A stretch of 64,000 nt of DNA from Kribbella italica (GCF_014205135.1 NZ_JACHMY010000001.1:62001-126000); one strand, 5' to 3'; shown: positions 1-8,956, numbered from the stretch's first letter. Notes: generated from the letters alone by a model not told the origin. A program made the numbers and translations.

Positions 1-744
1 TCGAGCTCGTTCAAGCCGACCGAGGTGATCTTCCGCGAGCCGTCGCTGCTGCCGAGCAAGGTGCAGTTCAGCAACTACACCGACGGCTGGACGGCGCTCG
101 CGCACCCGTTCGAGCACTACCTGCTGAACTCGGCGCTGATCGCGGTGCTGGCGATCGTCGGCAACCTGCTGACCTGCTCGCTGGCGGCGTACGCGTTCGC
201 CCGGGTCGAGTTCCCGCTGAAGAAGCTGTGGTTCGCGTTGATGCTCGGCACGATCATGCTGCCGATCCACGTGCTGATCGTGCCGCAGTACGTGCTGTTC
301 TCGAAGCTGGACTGGATCAACACGATCCTCCCGCTGGTGGTGCCGAAGTTCCTGGCCCACGACGCGTTCTTCGTGTTCCTGATGGTCCAGTTCATCCGGG
401 GGCTGCCGCGCGAGCTGGACGAGGCGGCCCGGCTGGACGGCTGCGGGCACTTCCGGATCTACGCGCGGATCGTGATGCCGCTGTGCCTGCCGGCGCTGGC
501 CACGTCGGCGGTGTTCACGTTCATCTGGACCTGGAACGACTTCTTCAGCCAGCTGATCTTCCTCACCGACCCGGACAAGTACACCGTGCCGGTCGCGCTG
601 CGCTCCTTCATGGACGCCCAGAGCGGGACGTCGTGGGGACCGCTGTTCGCGATGTCGGTGGTCGCGCTGGTGCCGATCTTCGGCTTCTTCCTGGCGGGCC
701 AGCGCTACCTCACCCGCGGCATCGCCACCACGGGGCTCAAATGA
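1..744 (+). CDS. Carbohydrate ABC transporter permease, MalG type (5' end outside window)
   Basis: Inner-membrane permease of a sugar ABC importer. The reading frame is open from base 1 (SSSFKPTEVIF...), so the N-terminus and first membrane segment lie upstream; the ATG at 25 is internal. Several hydrophobic segments are visible. The EAA loop that docks the ATPase is seen as ELDEAARLDGCGHFRIYARI, followed by VMPLCLPAL and the typical TWNDFF stretch. The stop overlaps an ATG that could start the next gene, and a solute-binding lipoprotein follows, as expected for a CUT1-type sugar operon. The ATPase is not in the window; such systems often share MsiK. Substrate is unknown. Confidence 0.92.
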   Translation, partial: SSSFKPTEVIFREPSLLPSKVQFSNYTDGWTALAHPFEHYLLNSALIAVLAIVGNLLTCSLAAYAFARVEFPLKKLWFALMLGTIMLPIHVLIVPQYVLFSKLDWINTILPLVVPKFLAHDAFFVFLMVQFIRGLPRELDEAARLDGCGHFRIYARIVMPLCLPALATSAVFTFIWTWNDFFSQLIFLTDPDKYTVPVALRSFMDAQSGTSWGPLFAMSVVALVPIFGFFLAGQRYLTRGIATTGLK

Positions 745-767
745 CCATCGGACAAAGGACCACGATC

Positions 768-2069
768 ATGAAGCGTTCGACGTACCGGCGGATCGCCGCG
801 CTGGGATTGGCCGGTCTGCTGCTTGCCCTGCCCGGCTGCGGCGGGGACTCCGGCGGAGCCTCGGACGACCCGAACGCGCCGGTCACGCTGCGGTTCTCCT
901 GGTGGGGCAACCAGGACCGCGCCGCGCTGACCCAGAAGGCGATCGACGCGTTCCAGACCGCGAATCCGGGCATCACGGTCAAGCCGGAGTACGGCGACTT
1001 CAACGGGTACTTCGACAAGCTCGCGACCAGCGTCGCGGCCAACGACGCACCCGACGTGATCACGCTGGGCGGCGCGTACCCGCGGGAGTACGGCGATCGC
1101 GGCGCGCTGCTCGACCTGGCCGAGGTCAAGGACACGCTGAAGACGGACAAGATCGACGCGGCGTCGCTGTCCAACGGCAACTTCGACGACAAGCAGTACG
1201 GCGTACCGACGGGCGTGAACGCCTTCGGTGTCGTGGTGAACCCGAAGGTGTTCAAGGCGGCCGGGGTCGCGCTGCCGGACGACAGCACGTGGACCTGGGA
1301 CGATTTCCAGCGGATCGCGGGCCAGTTGGCGAAGGCGTCGCCGAAGGGGACGTACGGCGCGGAGGACCCGACGAGCGCCGACGTACTGGATCTGTACGCG
1401 CGGCAGCGGGGTGAGTCGCTCTACACCGACGACGGCAAGGTCGGGCTGGGCGAGCAGACGCTGACCGACTGGTTCACGATGACGACCGGGCTGCGGGACG
1501 CGGGCGCGACGCCCCCGGCCGCGGTGACGTCGGAGCTGGCCGGGCAGCCGGCGCCGGAGCAGAGCCTGATGGGTCGCGGGCTGGCCGGGATGCAGCTGGA
1601 CTGGACGAACCAGCTCGGATCGTTGCGCAAGGCATCGGGTTCGGAGTTGCAGTTACTGCGGGCACCGGGTGAGGGTGCGGCGACCAAACCGGGGATGTGG
1701 CTGCAGGCCTCGCAGATCTACACGATCAGTGCGCGGACCAAGCACCAGGAGGCGGCGGCGAAGCTGGTCGACTTCCTGGTGAACGACCCGGCGGCGGGCA
1801 AGATCACGCTGGCGAACCGGGGCATCCCGGCGAACTCCGAGGTGCTGGCCGCGGTCAAGCCGTCGCTGCCGAAGGACGAGGCCGCGTCGGCGGACTTCAT
1901 CGCGGCGATCGCGCCGAAGGTCGGGCCGGCCTTGATCATCGGGCCGACGGGGTCGACGGAGAGCGTGAAGATCCTGGAGCGGACGAACGCGGAGGTGCTG
2001 TTCAACCGGCAAACCCCGGCGCAAGGGGCGAAGCGGTTCCTCGAGGAGTTGGCGGCGGCGATCCAGTGA
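768..2069 (+). CDS. ABC transporter sugar-binding lipoprotein
   Basis: Extracellular solute-binding protein of 433 residues that delivers a sugar to the preceding permease. The start ATG at 768 has an AAAGGA site 8 bases upstream; an earlier in-frame ATG at 741 overlaps the permease stop but has no clear ribosome site. The signal peptide begins MKRSTYRR, has a hydrophobic core and ends in a lipobox LPGC, so the cysteine is lipid-anchored. Further features are the FSWWGNQDRA opening, typical of family 1 binding proteins, and the internal DVITLGGAYPREYG region. It is co-transcribed with the permease and the glycosidase-like gene, so a mono- or oligosaccharide ligand is inferred. Confidence 0.92.
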   Translation: MKRSTYRRIAALGLAGLLLALPGCGGDSGGASDDPNAPVTLRFSWWGNQDRAALTQKAIDAFQTANPGITVKPEYGDFNGYFDKLATSVAANDAPDVITLGGAYPREYGDRGALLDLAEVKDTLKTDKIDAASLSNGNFDDKQYGVPTGVNAFGVVVNPKVFKAAGVALPDDSTWTWDDFQRIAGQLAKASPKGTYGAEDPTSADVLDLYARQRGESLYTDDGKVGLGEQTLTDWFTMTTGLRDAGATPPAAVTSELAGQPAPEQSLMGRGLAGMQLDWTNQLGSLRKASGSELQLLRAPGEGAATKPGMWLQASQIYTISARTKHQEAAAKLVDFLVNDPAAGKITLANRGIPANSEVLAAVKPSLPKDEAASADFIAAIAPKVGPALIIGPTGSTESVKILERTNAEVLFNRQTPAQGAKRFLEELAAAIQ

Positions 2070-4081
2070 CCTCGATCGACCGGCGGGCGCTGGTGGGACG
2101 GCACGACGTCCAGGTGGCGGGCGTCGTACCGGAGTCGCCGTTGTCGGTGGGGAACGGGGAGTTCTGCTTCACGGTGGACGTGACGGGGTTGCAGACCTGG
2201 CCGGAGCGGTACCCGGTGGAGCCGCGGACCGGCGACGACCCGGTCGGGTCGCTGCTGGGGACGTTGTCGCAGTGGGGATGGCACAGCTTTCCCGGGGCTT
2301 TTGAGTTGGGCGAGACGCGACGGGACTATTCGACACCGCGCGGGCCGGTGCCGTACGTCGATCTGGGCGGGGAGATGGAGCTCGGGACGACCTCCGAGCC
2401 GGGCCAGACGCCGGCCGAGGAGTGGTTGCGGGCGAATCCGCACCGGCTCGAACTGGGGCAGATCGGGTTCGTGCTCCCGGGATCGCCGGAGGATGCTCAG
2501 CAGCGGCTGGATCTGTGGGGCGGGGTGATCGACAGCTCGTTCGTCGTCGACGGGCAGGACGTGCGGGTGCGGACGTTGTGCGCGCCGGACGAGGACGTGA
2601 TCGCCGTACGGGTCGAGTCGATGGCGCGACTCGGGGTGCGGCTCGCCTTTCCGTACGGATCGGGGGCGTGGGGCAACGGCGCGGACTGGGAGCAGCCTGG
2701 GGCGCACACGACGACGGTGCACGCGGTGGACGGTGGCTGGCAGCTCGAACGGTGGCTGGACGGCACGCAGTACTGGGTGATTGTCGGTGCCGAGGGTGCG
2801 CGGCTGGAGCAGATCGGGACGCACGAGTTCTTGCTCAGGGCAATGGCTGAGGTGCTGGAGCTGCGGATCGCCTTCTCGGCCGCGCGGCGGGCGGTGCCGG
2901 CCGGATTCGCGGAGATCGAGGCGGACTGTCGCCGGTCGTGGGAGAGGTTCTGGGAGTCCGGGGCGGCGGTCTCGTTGGCCGGGGACGCGCGGGCTGTTGA
3001 GATCGAGCGGCGGGTGGTGCTGTCGCAGTACCTGACGGCGATCAACTGTGCGGGGTCAGTGCCGCCGCAGGAGACCGGGCTGGTCTGCAACAGCTGGCGG
3101 GGGCGGTTCCATCTCGAGATGCACTGGTGGCACGGCGCGCATTTCGCCTTGTGGGGAAGGGGCGAGCTGCTCGAGGGGAGCCTCGGGTGGTACGAGCGGA
3201 TCTTGCCGGTGGCGCGGGAGACGGCGCGGATTCAGGGGTACGGCGGGGTGCGGTGGCCGAAACAGGTCGCGCCGGACGGGCGGGAGAGTCCGAGCAGCAT
3301 CGGGCCGTTCCTGGTGTGGCAGCAGCCGCATCCGATCTACCTGGCGGAGCTGGTTCGGCGTACGGGGTCATTGGACGCGGTCGAGCGGTACGGGCGGGTC
3401 GTGCTGGAGAGCGCGGAGTTCATGGCGTCGTACGCGGTGAAGACGGCGCGCGGGTACCAGCTCGGGCCGCCGTTGATCCCGGCGCAGGAGTCGTACTCGG
3501 CGATCCGGGGCTCGGTGGTGAACCCGACGTTCGAGTTGGCGTACTGGCGCTGGGGGCTGCTGGTCGCGCAGGAGTGGCGTTCGCTTCTCGGACTGCCGCG
3601 GGAGCCGCGGTGGGCCGAGGTGGCCGACGGGCTGGTCGCCGCGCCGGTCGAGGACGGTTGTTATGCAGCGATCGAGGGGACGACCGTGCGCACGGATCAT
3701 CCGTCGATGCTGTACGCGCTCGGGGTGGTGCCGGATACGGCGTACGTCGACCATGAGGTGATGCGGCGGACGTTGGCCGGCGTACTGGATGACTGGGACT
3801 GGGAGAGTACGTGGGGGTGGGACTTCCCGGCGATCGCGATGACGGCCGCGCGGCTCGGGGAGCCGGAGCTCGCGGTTGACGCATTGTTGCTGAAGGCCAC
3901 CAAGAACGACGTCCTGCCGAACGGGCACAACCGGCAGACGCCCTCGCTGCCGGTCTACCTGCCGGGCAACGGCGGTCTGCTGGCCGCCGTCGCGTTGATG
4001 GCGGCGGGCGCCGACGGTGTCGCCCCCGCTTTCCCTCGCGACTGGACTGTCCGCCACGAAGGACTGCACCGCTCACCATGA
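2066..4081 (+). CDS. (alpha/alpha)6-barrel glycoside hydrolase-like protein
   Basis: 671-residue cytoplasmic protein without signal peptide. The GTG start overlaps the binding-protein stop (GTGA), so translation is probably coupled. An N-terminal beta-rich part (about 1-270) is followed by a helical-toroid region with motifs seen in GH65/GH95-like enzymes: TGLVCNSWRGRFHLEMHWWH near residue 340, with the glutamate of HLEMHWW the likely acid, then the conserved WPKQVAPDG and ESTWGWDFP stretches. In context it probably cleaves the imported sugar, upstream of the adjacent dehydrogenase. I cannot assign a GH family number from sequence alone; substrate is unknown. Confidence 0.75.
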   Translation: MTSIDRRALVGRHDVQVAGVVPESPLSVGNGEFCFTVDVTGLQTWPERYPVEPRTGDDPVGSLLGTLSQWGWHSFPGAFELGETRRDYSTPRGPVPYVDLGGEMELGTTSEPGQTPAEEWLRANPHRLELGQIGFVLPGSPEDAQQRLDLWGGVIDSSFVVDGQDVRVRTLCAPDEDVIAVRVESMARLGVRLAFPYGSGAWGNGADWEQPGAHTTTVHAVDGGWQLERWLDGTQYWVIVGAEGARLEQIGTHEFLLRAMAEVLELRIAFSAARRAVPAGFAEIEADCRRSWERFWESGAAVSLAGDARAVEIERRVVLSQYLTAINCAGSVPPQETGLVCNSWRGRFHLEMHWWHGAHFALWGRGELLEGSLGWYERILPVARETARIQGYGGVRWPKQVAPDGRESPSSIGPFLVWQQPHPIYLAELVRRTGSLDAVERYGRVVLESAEFMASYAVKTARGYQLGPPLIPAQESYSAIRGSVVNPTFELAYWRWGLLVAQEWRSLLGLPREPRWAEVADGLVAAPVEDGCYAAIEGTTVRTDHPSMLYALGVVPDTAYVDHEVMRRTLAGVLDDWDWESTWGWDFPAIAMTAARLGEPELAVDALLLKATKNDVLPNGHNRQTPSLPVYLPGNGGLLAAVALMAAGADGVAPAFPRDWTVRHEGLHRSP

Positions 4082-4095
4082 ATCCAAGGAGACTC

Positions 4096-5436
4096 GTGAC
4101 GCTCACCAAGAACCGCCGCTACGCTCTGGTCGGGACCGGTTCGCGCGCCGGCATGTACGTCGGCGCCCTGACAGCGACGTACGCCGATGTCGGGACGCTC
4201 GTGGCCTGGTGCGACACCAACCCGACGCGGATGGCGTACTACGACCAGGTGGTGACGGCCGCCGGTGGGACGGCACCGCCGCATTACGGGCCGGACGACT
4301 TCGCGCGCTTGCTCGAGGAACAGCGGCCGGAGGTCGTGATCGTCACGTCGCCGGACGCGACGCACCACCGGTACGCGACGGCCGCGCTGGCGGCCGGCTG
4401 CGACGTGGTCGTGGAGAAGCCGCTGACGACGTCGCTCGAACCGGCCCGGCAGATCGCCGAGGCGGTCGAAGGGTCGTCGGGGGATCTGGTGGTGACGTTC
4501 AACTACCGGTACTCGCCGCGCAACAGCGAGGTCCGGCGGCTGATCGCGTCCGGGGCGATCGGCACGGTGACGTCGATCCACTTCGAGTGGGCGCTGGACA
4601 CCGTGCACGGCGCCGACTACTTCCGCCGCTGGCACCGCCGGAAGGAGATCTCCGGCGGCCTGCTCGTGCACAAGTCGAGCCACCACTTCGACCTGGTGAA
4701 CTGGTGGCTCGCGGACGTCCCCGAACTCGTCGTCGCTGCTGGCGGTCTGCGCTTCTACGGCGACAAGAACGCCGCCGACCGCGGCCTCACCGACCGACCG
4801 GCGCGTTCGGCCGGAGCCCCGGGGCTGTCCTCCGACCCGTTCGCGCTGGACCTGGCCGCCGACGAGAAGCTGCGCGCCTTGTACCTGGATGCCGAGGGCG
4901 ACGACGGCTACATCCGCGACCAGGATGTCTTCAGCCCCGGCATCACCATCGAGGACAACATGGGGCTGCTCGTCACGTACCGCTCGGGCGCGATCCTCAC
5001 CTACTCCCTGAACGCCCACGCCCCCTGGGAGGGCTACCGGGTCTCCATCAACGGCACGGAAGGCCGCCTGGAGCTGGAGGTCGTCGAACGCAGCTTCGTC
5101 GGTACGGCGGCCGCGGTCGACCCCAGCATGAACCCCGACGACCCGAAAGCCACCGCCACCAACCCCCGCCCGGCCGGCGAACGCATCCTGCTCCAGCGCC
5201 ACTGGGAGCCCGCCGAGGAGATCCCCATCCCGGCCGGCGAAGGCGGCCACGGCGGCGGCGACAACCACCTGCTGGACGACATCTTCCGCCCGAGCACCAC
5301 TCCCGACCCCCTTCACCACCGGGCGGGCTATCAGGACGGCCTCCGCAGCGTGGCCGTGGGGATTGCCGCCAACCGCTCGCTGGAGACGGGTCTGCCGGTG
5401 AACATCGGGGAGTTTGGTCTGCCGCTGGACCGCTGA
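4096..5436 (+). CDS. Gfo/Idh/MocA family oxidoreductase
   Basis: NAD(P)-dependent sugar or sugar-acid dehydrogenase of 446 residues. The N-terminal Rossmann domain carries YALVGTGSRAGMYV. The family EKP motif appears as DVVVEKPLTT, with the catalytic lysine, and the dimerisation domain contains NYRYSPRNSE. GTG at 4096 is preferred because AAGGAG lies 4 bases before it; an ATG at 4078 overlapping the previous stop (ATGA) would add six residues. As last gene of the sugar operon it probably oxidises or epimerises the released sugar. A glycine-rich acidic loop near residue 390 (GEGGHGGGDN) is common in this subgroup. Confidence 0.88.
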   Translation: MTLTKNRRYALVGTGSRAGMYVGALTATYADVGTLVAWCDTNPTRMAYYDQVVTAAGGTAPPHYGPDDFARLLEEQRPEVVIVTSPDATHHRYATAALAAGCDVVVEKPLTTSLEPARQIAEAVEGSSGDLVVTFNYRYSPRNSEVRRLIASGAIGTVTSIHFEWALDTVHGADYFRRWHRRKEISGGLLVHKSSHHFDLVNWWLADVPELVVAAGGLRFYGDKNAADRGLTDRPARSAGAPGLSSDPFALDLAADEKLRALYLDAEGDDGYIRDQDVFSPGITIEDNMGLLVTYRSGAILTYSLNAHAPWEGYRVSINGTEGRLELEVVERSFVGTAAAVDPSMNPDDPKATATNPRPAGERILLQRHWEPAEEIPIPAGEGGHGGGDNHLLDDIFRPSTTPDPLHHRAGYQDGLRSVAVGIAANRSLETGLPVNIGEFGLPLDR

Positions 5437-5495
5437 CCCACACCGCGCCCACACGCCAGAGAGGAGAGAAGGCGGCGTCGTGGGCGCAGGCGGGC

Positions 5496-6011
5496 TCAGG
5501 TGCCGTTGGTGCGGGCTGAGGTGGTGGCCAGGGCTTGCTCGTAGCCGCCGCTACGGGTGGGGGTCCAGAGAGTGCCGTTGACGATGAGCGAGCGGGTGCC
5601 CAGAGGGCGGGCCGCGGTGGCCAGGACTGGTTTGCGTTGCCAGGTGCAGCCGGTGCGGTAGGCCTGTTGGGTTACCCGGACGGCTACGGCGCCGGGCCCC
5701 TCGGCGTACGTGGTGGCTCGGAGGGCGCGGGTGCAGCCGGCGGGGGTGGCGACGATGAGGACCAGTTGGCGGTCGTCGGCGACTACCGGGCGGATCTCGA
5801 AGACCTTGACCGTTGTGGTCTTCGGCGTGGGGGTAGGTGCCGGGGCGGCTTGGGTGACCGGCGGTGGAGCGGGTGCGGGGCCGGGCTCGGAGGAGCCGAA
5901 AACCTTGGCGAGGACGAACACGCTGAAGGCGAGCAGGCCGATCAGGAAGGTCACCACCACGGCGACCGCGTACACGAACCACACGCTTCCTGAGGACTTC
6001 ATCTCCGTCAT
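5496..6011 (-). CDS. Hypothetical membrane-anchored protein with Pro/Ala-rich linker
   Basis: 171-residue protein not recognised as a named family. A short cytoplasmic tail (MTEMKSSGS) leads into one membrane helix (about 9-31). A Pro/Ala/Thr linker (about 38-60) and an extracellular domain with two cysteines (AGCTRAL and RTGCTWQR), which could form a disulfide, follow. ATG at 6011 is favoured because the ATG at 6002 directly abuts its GGAG. It is transcribed convergently with the dehydrogenase at 4096-5436. Function unknown. Confidence 0.7.
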   Translation of the reverse strand: MTEMKSSGSVWFVYAVAVVVTFLIGLLAFSVFVLAKVFGSSEPGPAPAPPPVTQAAPAPTPTPKTTTVKVFEIRPVVADDRQLVLIVATPAGCTRALRATTYAEGPGAVAVRVTQQAYRTGCTWQRKPVLATAARPLGTRSLIVNGTLWTPTRSGGYEQALATTSARTNGT

Positions 6012-6128
6012 GTTCTCAAACAGAACAGTCCAAGTCGCGCCCGCAACGCTGTCCCGGCGGCCAGGTGCCGTAGATGTCACAAGGTGCAATCCACGGCAGA
6101 CCAGGTGTGGGGCATCGGCCCGCAGCGG

Positions 6129-6950
6129 TCAGTTCTCGGGAAGGAGTTGTTCGGCTGAGCACCACCAGCTGGTTCGGCCGCCGACGGTGCCGGTGGTCAT
6201 CGGTGCGTGGTCGCGTGGGCACGTGCCACCTGGGCGCCGGTGGGGAACGACGGTGAGGGTGTGCACACCTCCTCCACGAAAGGCGGCCGCGATCGCGGTC
6301 CGGATCGAGCGCAGGAGCTTCGTGGTCTGGGCCGGCGACAGGTCCCGGACGGTCGTTGCCGGATGCAACCTCGCTCGCCACAGCACCTCGTCGGCGAGCA
6401 GGTTGCCGATGCCCGCGATGCGGTGCTGGTCCAGCAGACGCGCTTTGACCGCGGTCGACCCACCGCTGGACAACGCCGTCCGGAACTCGCCCGGCGTCAT
6501 CGTCTGCGCGTCCGGGCCGAGCTGGTCCACCGGGGGATCGAGCCGGACCCGCCCGAGCCGGCGGGGGTCGACGAGCATCAGCCGCCCGCCGTCCTCGAAG
6601 GTGAGCGTGAACCGCGCCCAGTTGTAGTCGCCAGGCTGTCGCCGGCCCTCCCAGTAGTCGCCGCCGTCGGTTTCGGTACCGTCGGGATCGGCGACGACGA
6701 TCTTCCCCGACATCCCGAGATGGATCCCGAGGGTGACCGCGCTCTTGGCGCCGTGGCTCTCGCACCACATGCTCTTGCCCTGGCGCTGGGCGCTCACGAG
6801 TGTGCTGCCGAGCAGCGCCGCGCGGATCTCACCCGGCCGGTGCGGACGGCAGACAAAGGAGTCGCTGTCGTCGACCTCGACGATCCGCCGCCGCAGACCG
6901 TGCTGTTCGACCACCGATCTGGCCGCCTCGACCTCGGGAAGCTCAGGCAC
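6129..6950 (-). CDS. Fpg/Nei family DNA glycosylase with degenerate zinc finger
   Basis: Base-excision repair glycosylase/AP lyase of 273 residues. The GTG at 6950 is chosen over the ATG one codon earlier because only this start leaves the catalytic proline as residue 2 (PELPEVE), as the mechanism requires. Other features are the lysine of GKSMWCESH, the helix-2-turn-helix region HRIAGIGNLLADE, and the C-terminal beta-hairpin finger. The usual C-x2-C...C-x2-C finger is reduced to CPRDH...WWCSAEQ, so two of four zinc ligands are gone, as in some zinc-less Nei relatives. Lesion preference cannot be read from sequence. Confidence 0.9.
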   Translation of the reverse strand: MPELPEVEAARSVVEQHGLRRRIVEVDDSDSFVCRPHRPGEIRAALLGSTLVSAQRQGKSMWCESHGAKSAVTLGIHLGMSGKIVVADPDGTETDGGDYWEGRRQPGDYNWARFTLTFEDGGRLMLVDPRRLGRVRLDPPVDQLGPDAQTMTPGEFRTALSSGGSTAVKARLLDQHRIAGIGNLLADEVLWRARLHPATTVRDLSPAQTTKLLRSIRTAIAAAFRGGGVHTLTVVPHRRPGGTCPRDHAPMTTGTVGGRTSWWCSAEQLLPEN

Positions 6951-7051
6951 CATCCGAGAGTAGCGTCACCGCGATTGCCCGAGGTCCACGGCTTGACCAA
7001 CTGTCGGCGTGACCGCACCGAACCAGGCGCCCTGACTGGACGGCGTGGGAT

Positions 7052-7165
7052 CTAGAAGACGTCGCGCAGGGTCTCCAGGAGGCGGGCGATGTTCGCCTCG
7101 TCGCGACGGTAAGAGGTCCGCTTGCCCCGCCGGGTGGCGACCACAAGCCCTGCTTGCCGCAGCAT
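7052..7165 (-). pseudogene. C-terminal remnant of an ArsR-type HTH regulator
   Basis: The reading frame encodes MLRQAGLVVATRRGKRTSYR followed by an ending in LLETLRDVF, the wing and last helix of an ArsR-like winged helix. A FALID-like piece of the N-terminal helices can be seen near 7190-7210 in another frame, but the recognition-helix segment between them is absent. This looks like an internal deletion. The fragment meets the dehydrogenase tail on the opposite strand, suggesting one deletion joined two genes. Confidence 0.5.
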
Positions 7166-7170
7166 CGCGG

Positions 7171-7343
7171 GCCAAACTCGCGGCCCCTGGCCGCCTGGTC
7201 GATGAGGGCAAACTCCGGCCGGTGATCGGCGCTGTGCTGGAACTGGCAGACATCGCACAGGCGCACACATGCTGGAAGGCGGCTCTGGCCGCGAGGGTCG
7301 TCGACGCCCACGCGGCAAGGTCGCCATCGCTGTGCACCAGTGA
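7171..7343 (+). pseudogene. C-terminal remnant of a zinc-type alcohol dehydrogenase/quinone oxidoreductase
   Basis: Plus-strand translation gives LVDEGKLRPVIGAVLELADI then AQAH, the standard C-terminal strand-helix of MDR dehydrogenases. After about 7258 the homology continues in another frame (LEGG...RGKVAIAVHQ, stop at 7341-7343), so there is a one-base frameshift. The N-terminal catalytic and Rossmann domains are missing. Together with the ArsR fragment this fills most of the 500-base gap between the DNA glycosylase and the Rrf2 gene; nothing else is recognisable there. Confidence 0.55.
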
Positions 7344-7457
7344 GTGTGCGGGGTGATCGAGGACGTACGCCGTGAACGCGGGCCGCCAAGCCATCCTCGA
7401 TATCGGCGTCATCGTCAATGGCGACTGTCTCGTCGCGCCGTTCGTTCGGGTCGTCGG

Positions 7458-7892
7458 CTAGCGGGGGACCGCCAGTACGGCCTGCAGGATGTCTTCGAGT
7501 GTGGTCTTGCTCAGCTGGGTCCGCACGGTGCCCTCGATGCCGGCGTAGACATCTTGCAGCGCGGGCTGGACGCCGTGGCCGATCACGCACCCCTCGTCGG
7601 GGCTGGCGCGATGTAAGGCGAAGAGTGGTCCGGGTTCGACCGCGTCGTACACGTCGAGCAGGGTCATCGAGGCGAGGTCGCGGGTCAGTGACCAGCCGGC
7701 GCCGGCACCGCGGCGCGCCTCGACCAGCCCGGCCTCGCGCAGCTCACCGAGCAGGCGGCGGATCACGACCGGGTTGGTGTTCGCGCTCCCCGCGATCTGG
7801 TCCGAGGTGGCGACCGGGTGGCCCTGGCGCTGGTACAGACCGATCCAGGCCAGCGCGTGCGCCGCGATGGTCAGCCTGCTGTTCGCGCTCAC
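7458..7892 (-). CDS. Rrf2 family transcriptional regulator
   Basis: 144-residue winged-helix regulator. The N-terminal Rrf2 helix-turn-helix is visible (HPVATSDQIAGSANTNPVVI) with the wing GLVEARRGAGAGWSLTRD. Only one cysteine occurs in the region where IscR/NsrR proteins carry three cluster ligands (DEGCVIGHG), so it probably does not bind an iron-sulfur cluster; YwnA-like members respond by other means. It is divergent from the SDR gene 90 bases away, and repeated GTTAC half-sites fill the gap, so it likely represses both itself and the dehydrogenase. Confidence 0.88.
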   Translation of the reverse strand: MSANSRLTIAAHALAWIGLYQRQGHPVATSDQIAGSANTNPVVIRRLLGELREAGLVEARRGAGAGWSLTRDLASMTLLDVYDAVEPGPLFALHRASPDEGCVIGHGVQPALQDVYAGIEGTVRTQLSKTTLEDILQAVLAVPR

Positions 7893-7930
7893 GGTGACAA
7901 GGCTACGGCAGCTGTTGTCGTAATCAAGTG

Positions 7931-7965
7931 TGTTACGTTGATCGCGATGTAACCATTCTTGTTAC
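7931..7965. promoter_or_regulatory. Putative Rrf2-regulator operator with GTTAC half-sites
   Basis: Between the divergent Rrf2 and SDR genes the sequence has TGTTAC (7931-7936), GTAAC (7949-7953) and GTTAC (7961-7965). The first two form a perfect inverted pair with 12 bases between the GTTAC and GTAAC blocks. The SDR ribosome site (GAGGAG) follows at 7970. The operator role is inferred from symmetry and position. Confidence 0.5.
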
Positions 7966-7981
7966 GATTGAGGAGCAGGGT

Positions 7982-8734
7982 ATGAGCAAGGCATTGGCGG
8001 GCAAGGTTGCGCTGGTCACCGGAGGGTCCCGAGGGCTGGGTGCTTCGACGGTCCGGTTGCTGGCCGGGCAGGGCGCGGACGTCGCGTTCACCTACGTGCA
8101 TTCGGCGGCCAAGGCACAAGCCGTGGTCGACGAGGTCCAGGCGCTCGGGGCCAAGGCCGTCGCGTTCCAGGTCGACCACGCCGACACAAGTCAGGCACCG
8201 GCGCTGATGGACCAGGTGGTCGCGACGTACGGCGGACTCGACATCCTGGTGAACAACGCGGCCATCTCGGTCGAACAGGGCCGGACCGTCGACGACCCGG
8301 ACGTGGACACCACAGCCCTCGACCGGATGCACGCCGTCAACTACCTCGGCGTGATCGCCGTCGTCCGGGCCGCGGTCAAGGTGCTCCGCGACAACGGCCG
8401 GATCATCACGATCAGTTCCGGGCTCGGCTCGCGCGTCGGCGTCCCCGGCGTGGCCGACTACGCCGCAACCAAGTCCGGAATCGAGCGCTACACGCTAGGC
8501 GTCGCCCGCGACCTCGGCCCCCGCGGCATCACCGCGAACGTCGTCGAGGCCGGCCTGATGGAGTCCGGCATGAACCCGGACCCCGAGACACTGCAAGCGC
8601 TGGTCTCCAGCCTTTCCATCCAGCGGATCGGCCACCCCGACGAAATCGCCGCCGCCATCGGCTTCCTAGCCGGCCCCACCGCCACCTATGTCACCGGCGC
8701 CGTCCTCGACGCCCACGGCGGCTACAACGCCTGA
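7982..8734 (+). CDS. SDR family NAD(P)-dependent oxidoreductase
   Basis: 250-residue classical short-chain dehydrogenase. It shows the cofactor motif TGGSRGLGAS near residue 13, the NNAAIS structural motif, catalytic serine in ITISSGLGSR, and Tyr-x3-Lys in DYAATKSG. The start has GAGGAG 6 bases upstream. The C-terminal AHGGYNA is typical of FabG-like reductases. The partner regulator is the divergent Rrf2 protein. Substrate is unknown; a quinone or aldehyde stress role would fit the Rrf2 pairing but is only inference. Confidence 0.9.
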   Translation: MSKALAGKVALVTGGSRGLGASTVRLLAGQGADVAFTYVHSAAKAQAVVDEVQALGAKAVAFQVDHADTSQAPALMDQVVATYGGLDILVNNAAISVEQGRTVDDPDVDTTALDRMHAVNYLGVIAVVRAAVKVLRDNGRIITISSGLGSRVGVPGVADYAATKSGIERYTLGVARDLGPRGITANVVEAGLMESGMNPDPETLQALVSSLSIQRIGHPDEIAAAIGFLAGPTATYVTGAVLDAHGGYNA

Positions 8735-8841
8735 AGCCACCCTTGGACACACTGGTCCTTAGCCTGCACTCACTCCTCCGTAGGCCAAAGGTCCATTGAC
8801 CTAGGTGAAGCTGGTGCCCCGAACAGCACACCCGACCGACA

Positions 8842-8956
8842 ACCCCAACCACAGCAGCCGAGCAAAGCGAAGGCAAGCGGCCGCAGGCTGATCGTGGTGC
8901 ACCACAACGCGGTAGCACAACCCACCCCAACCACAGCAGCCGAGCGAAGCGAAGGC
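8842..8956. repeat. Two 33-base intergenic repeats
   Basis: Nearly identical 33-mers at 8842-8874 and 8924-8956 (ACCCCAACCACAGCAGCCGA then GCRAAGCGAAGGC) differ at one base and are 82 bases apart. They sit in the 337-base gap between the SDR gene and tRNA-His, which otherwise shows only further AGCGAAG-type low-complexity repeats and no plausible gene. Confidence 0.8.
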
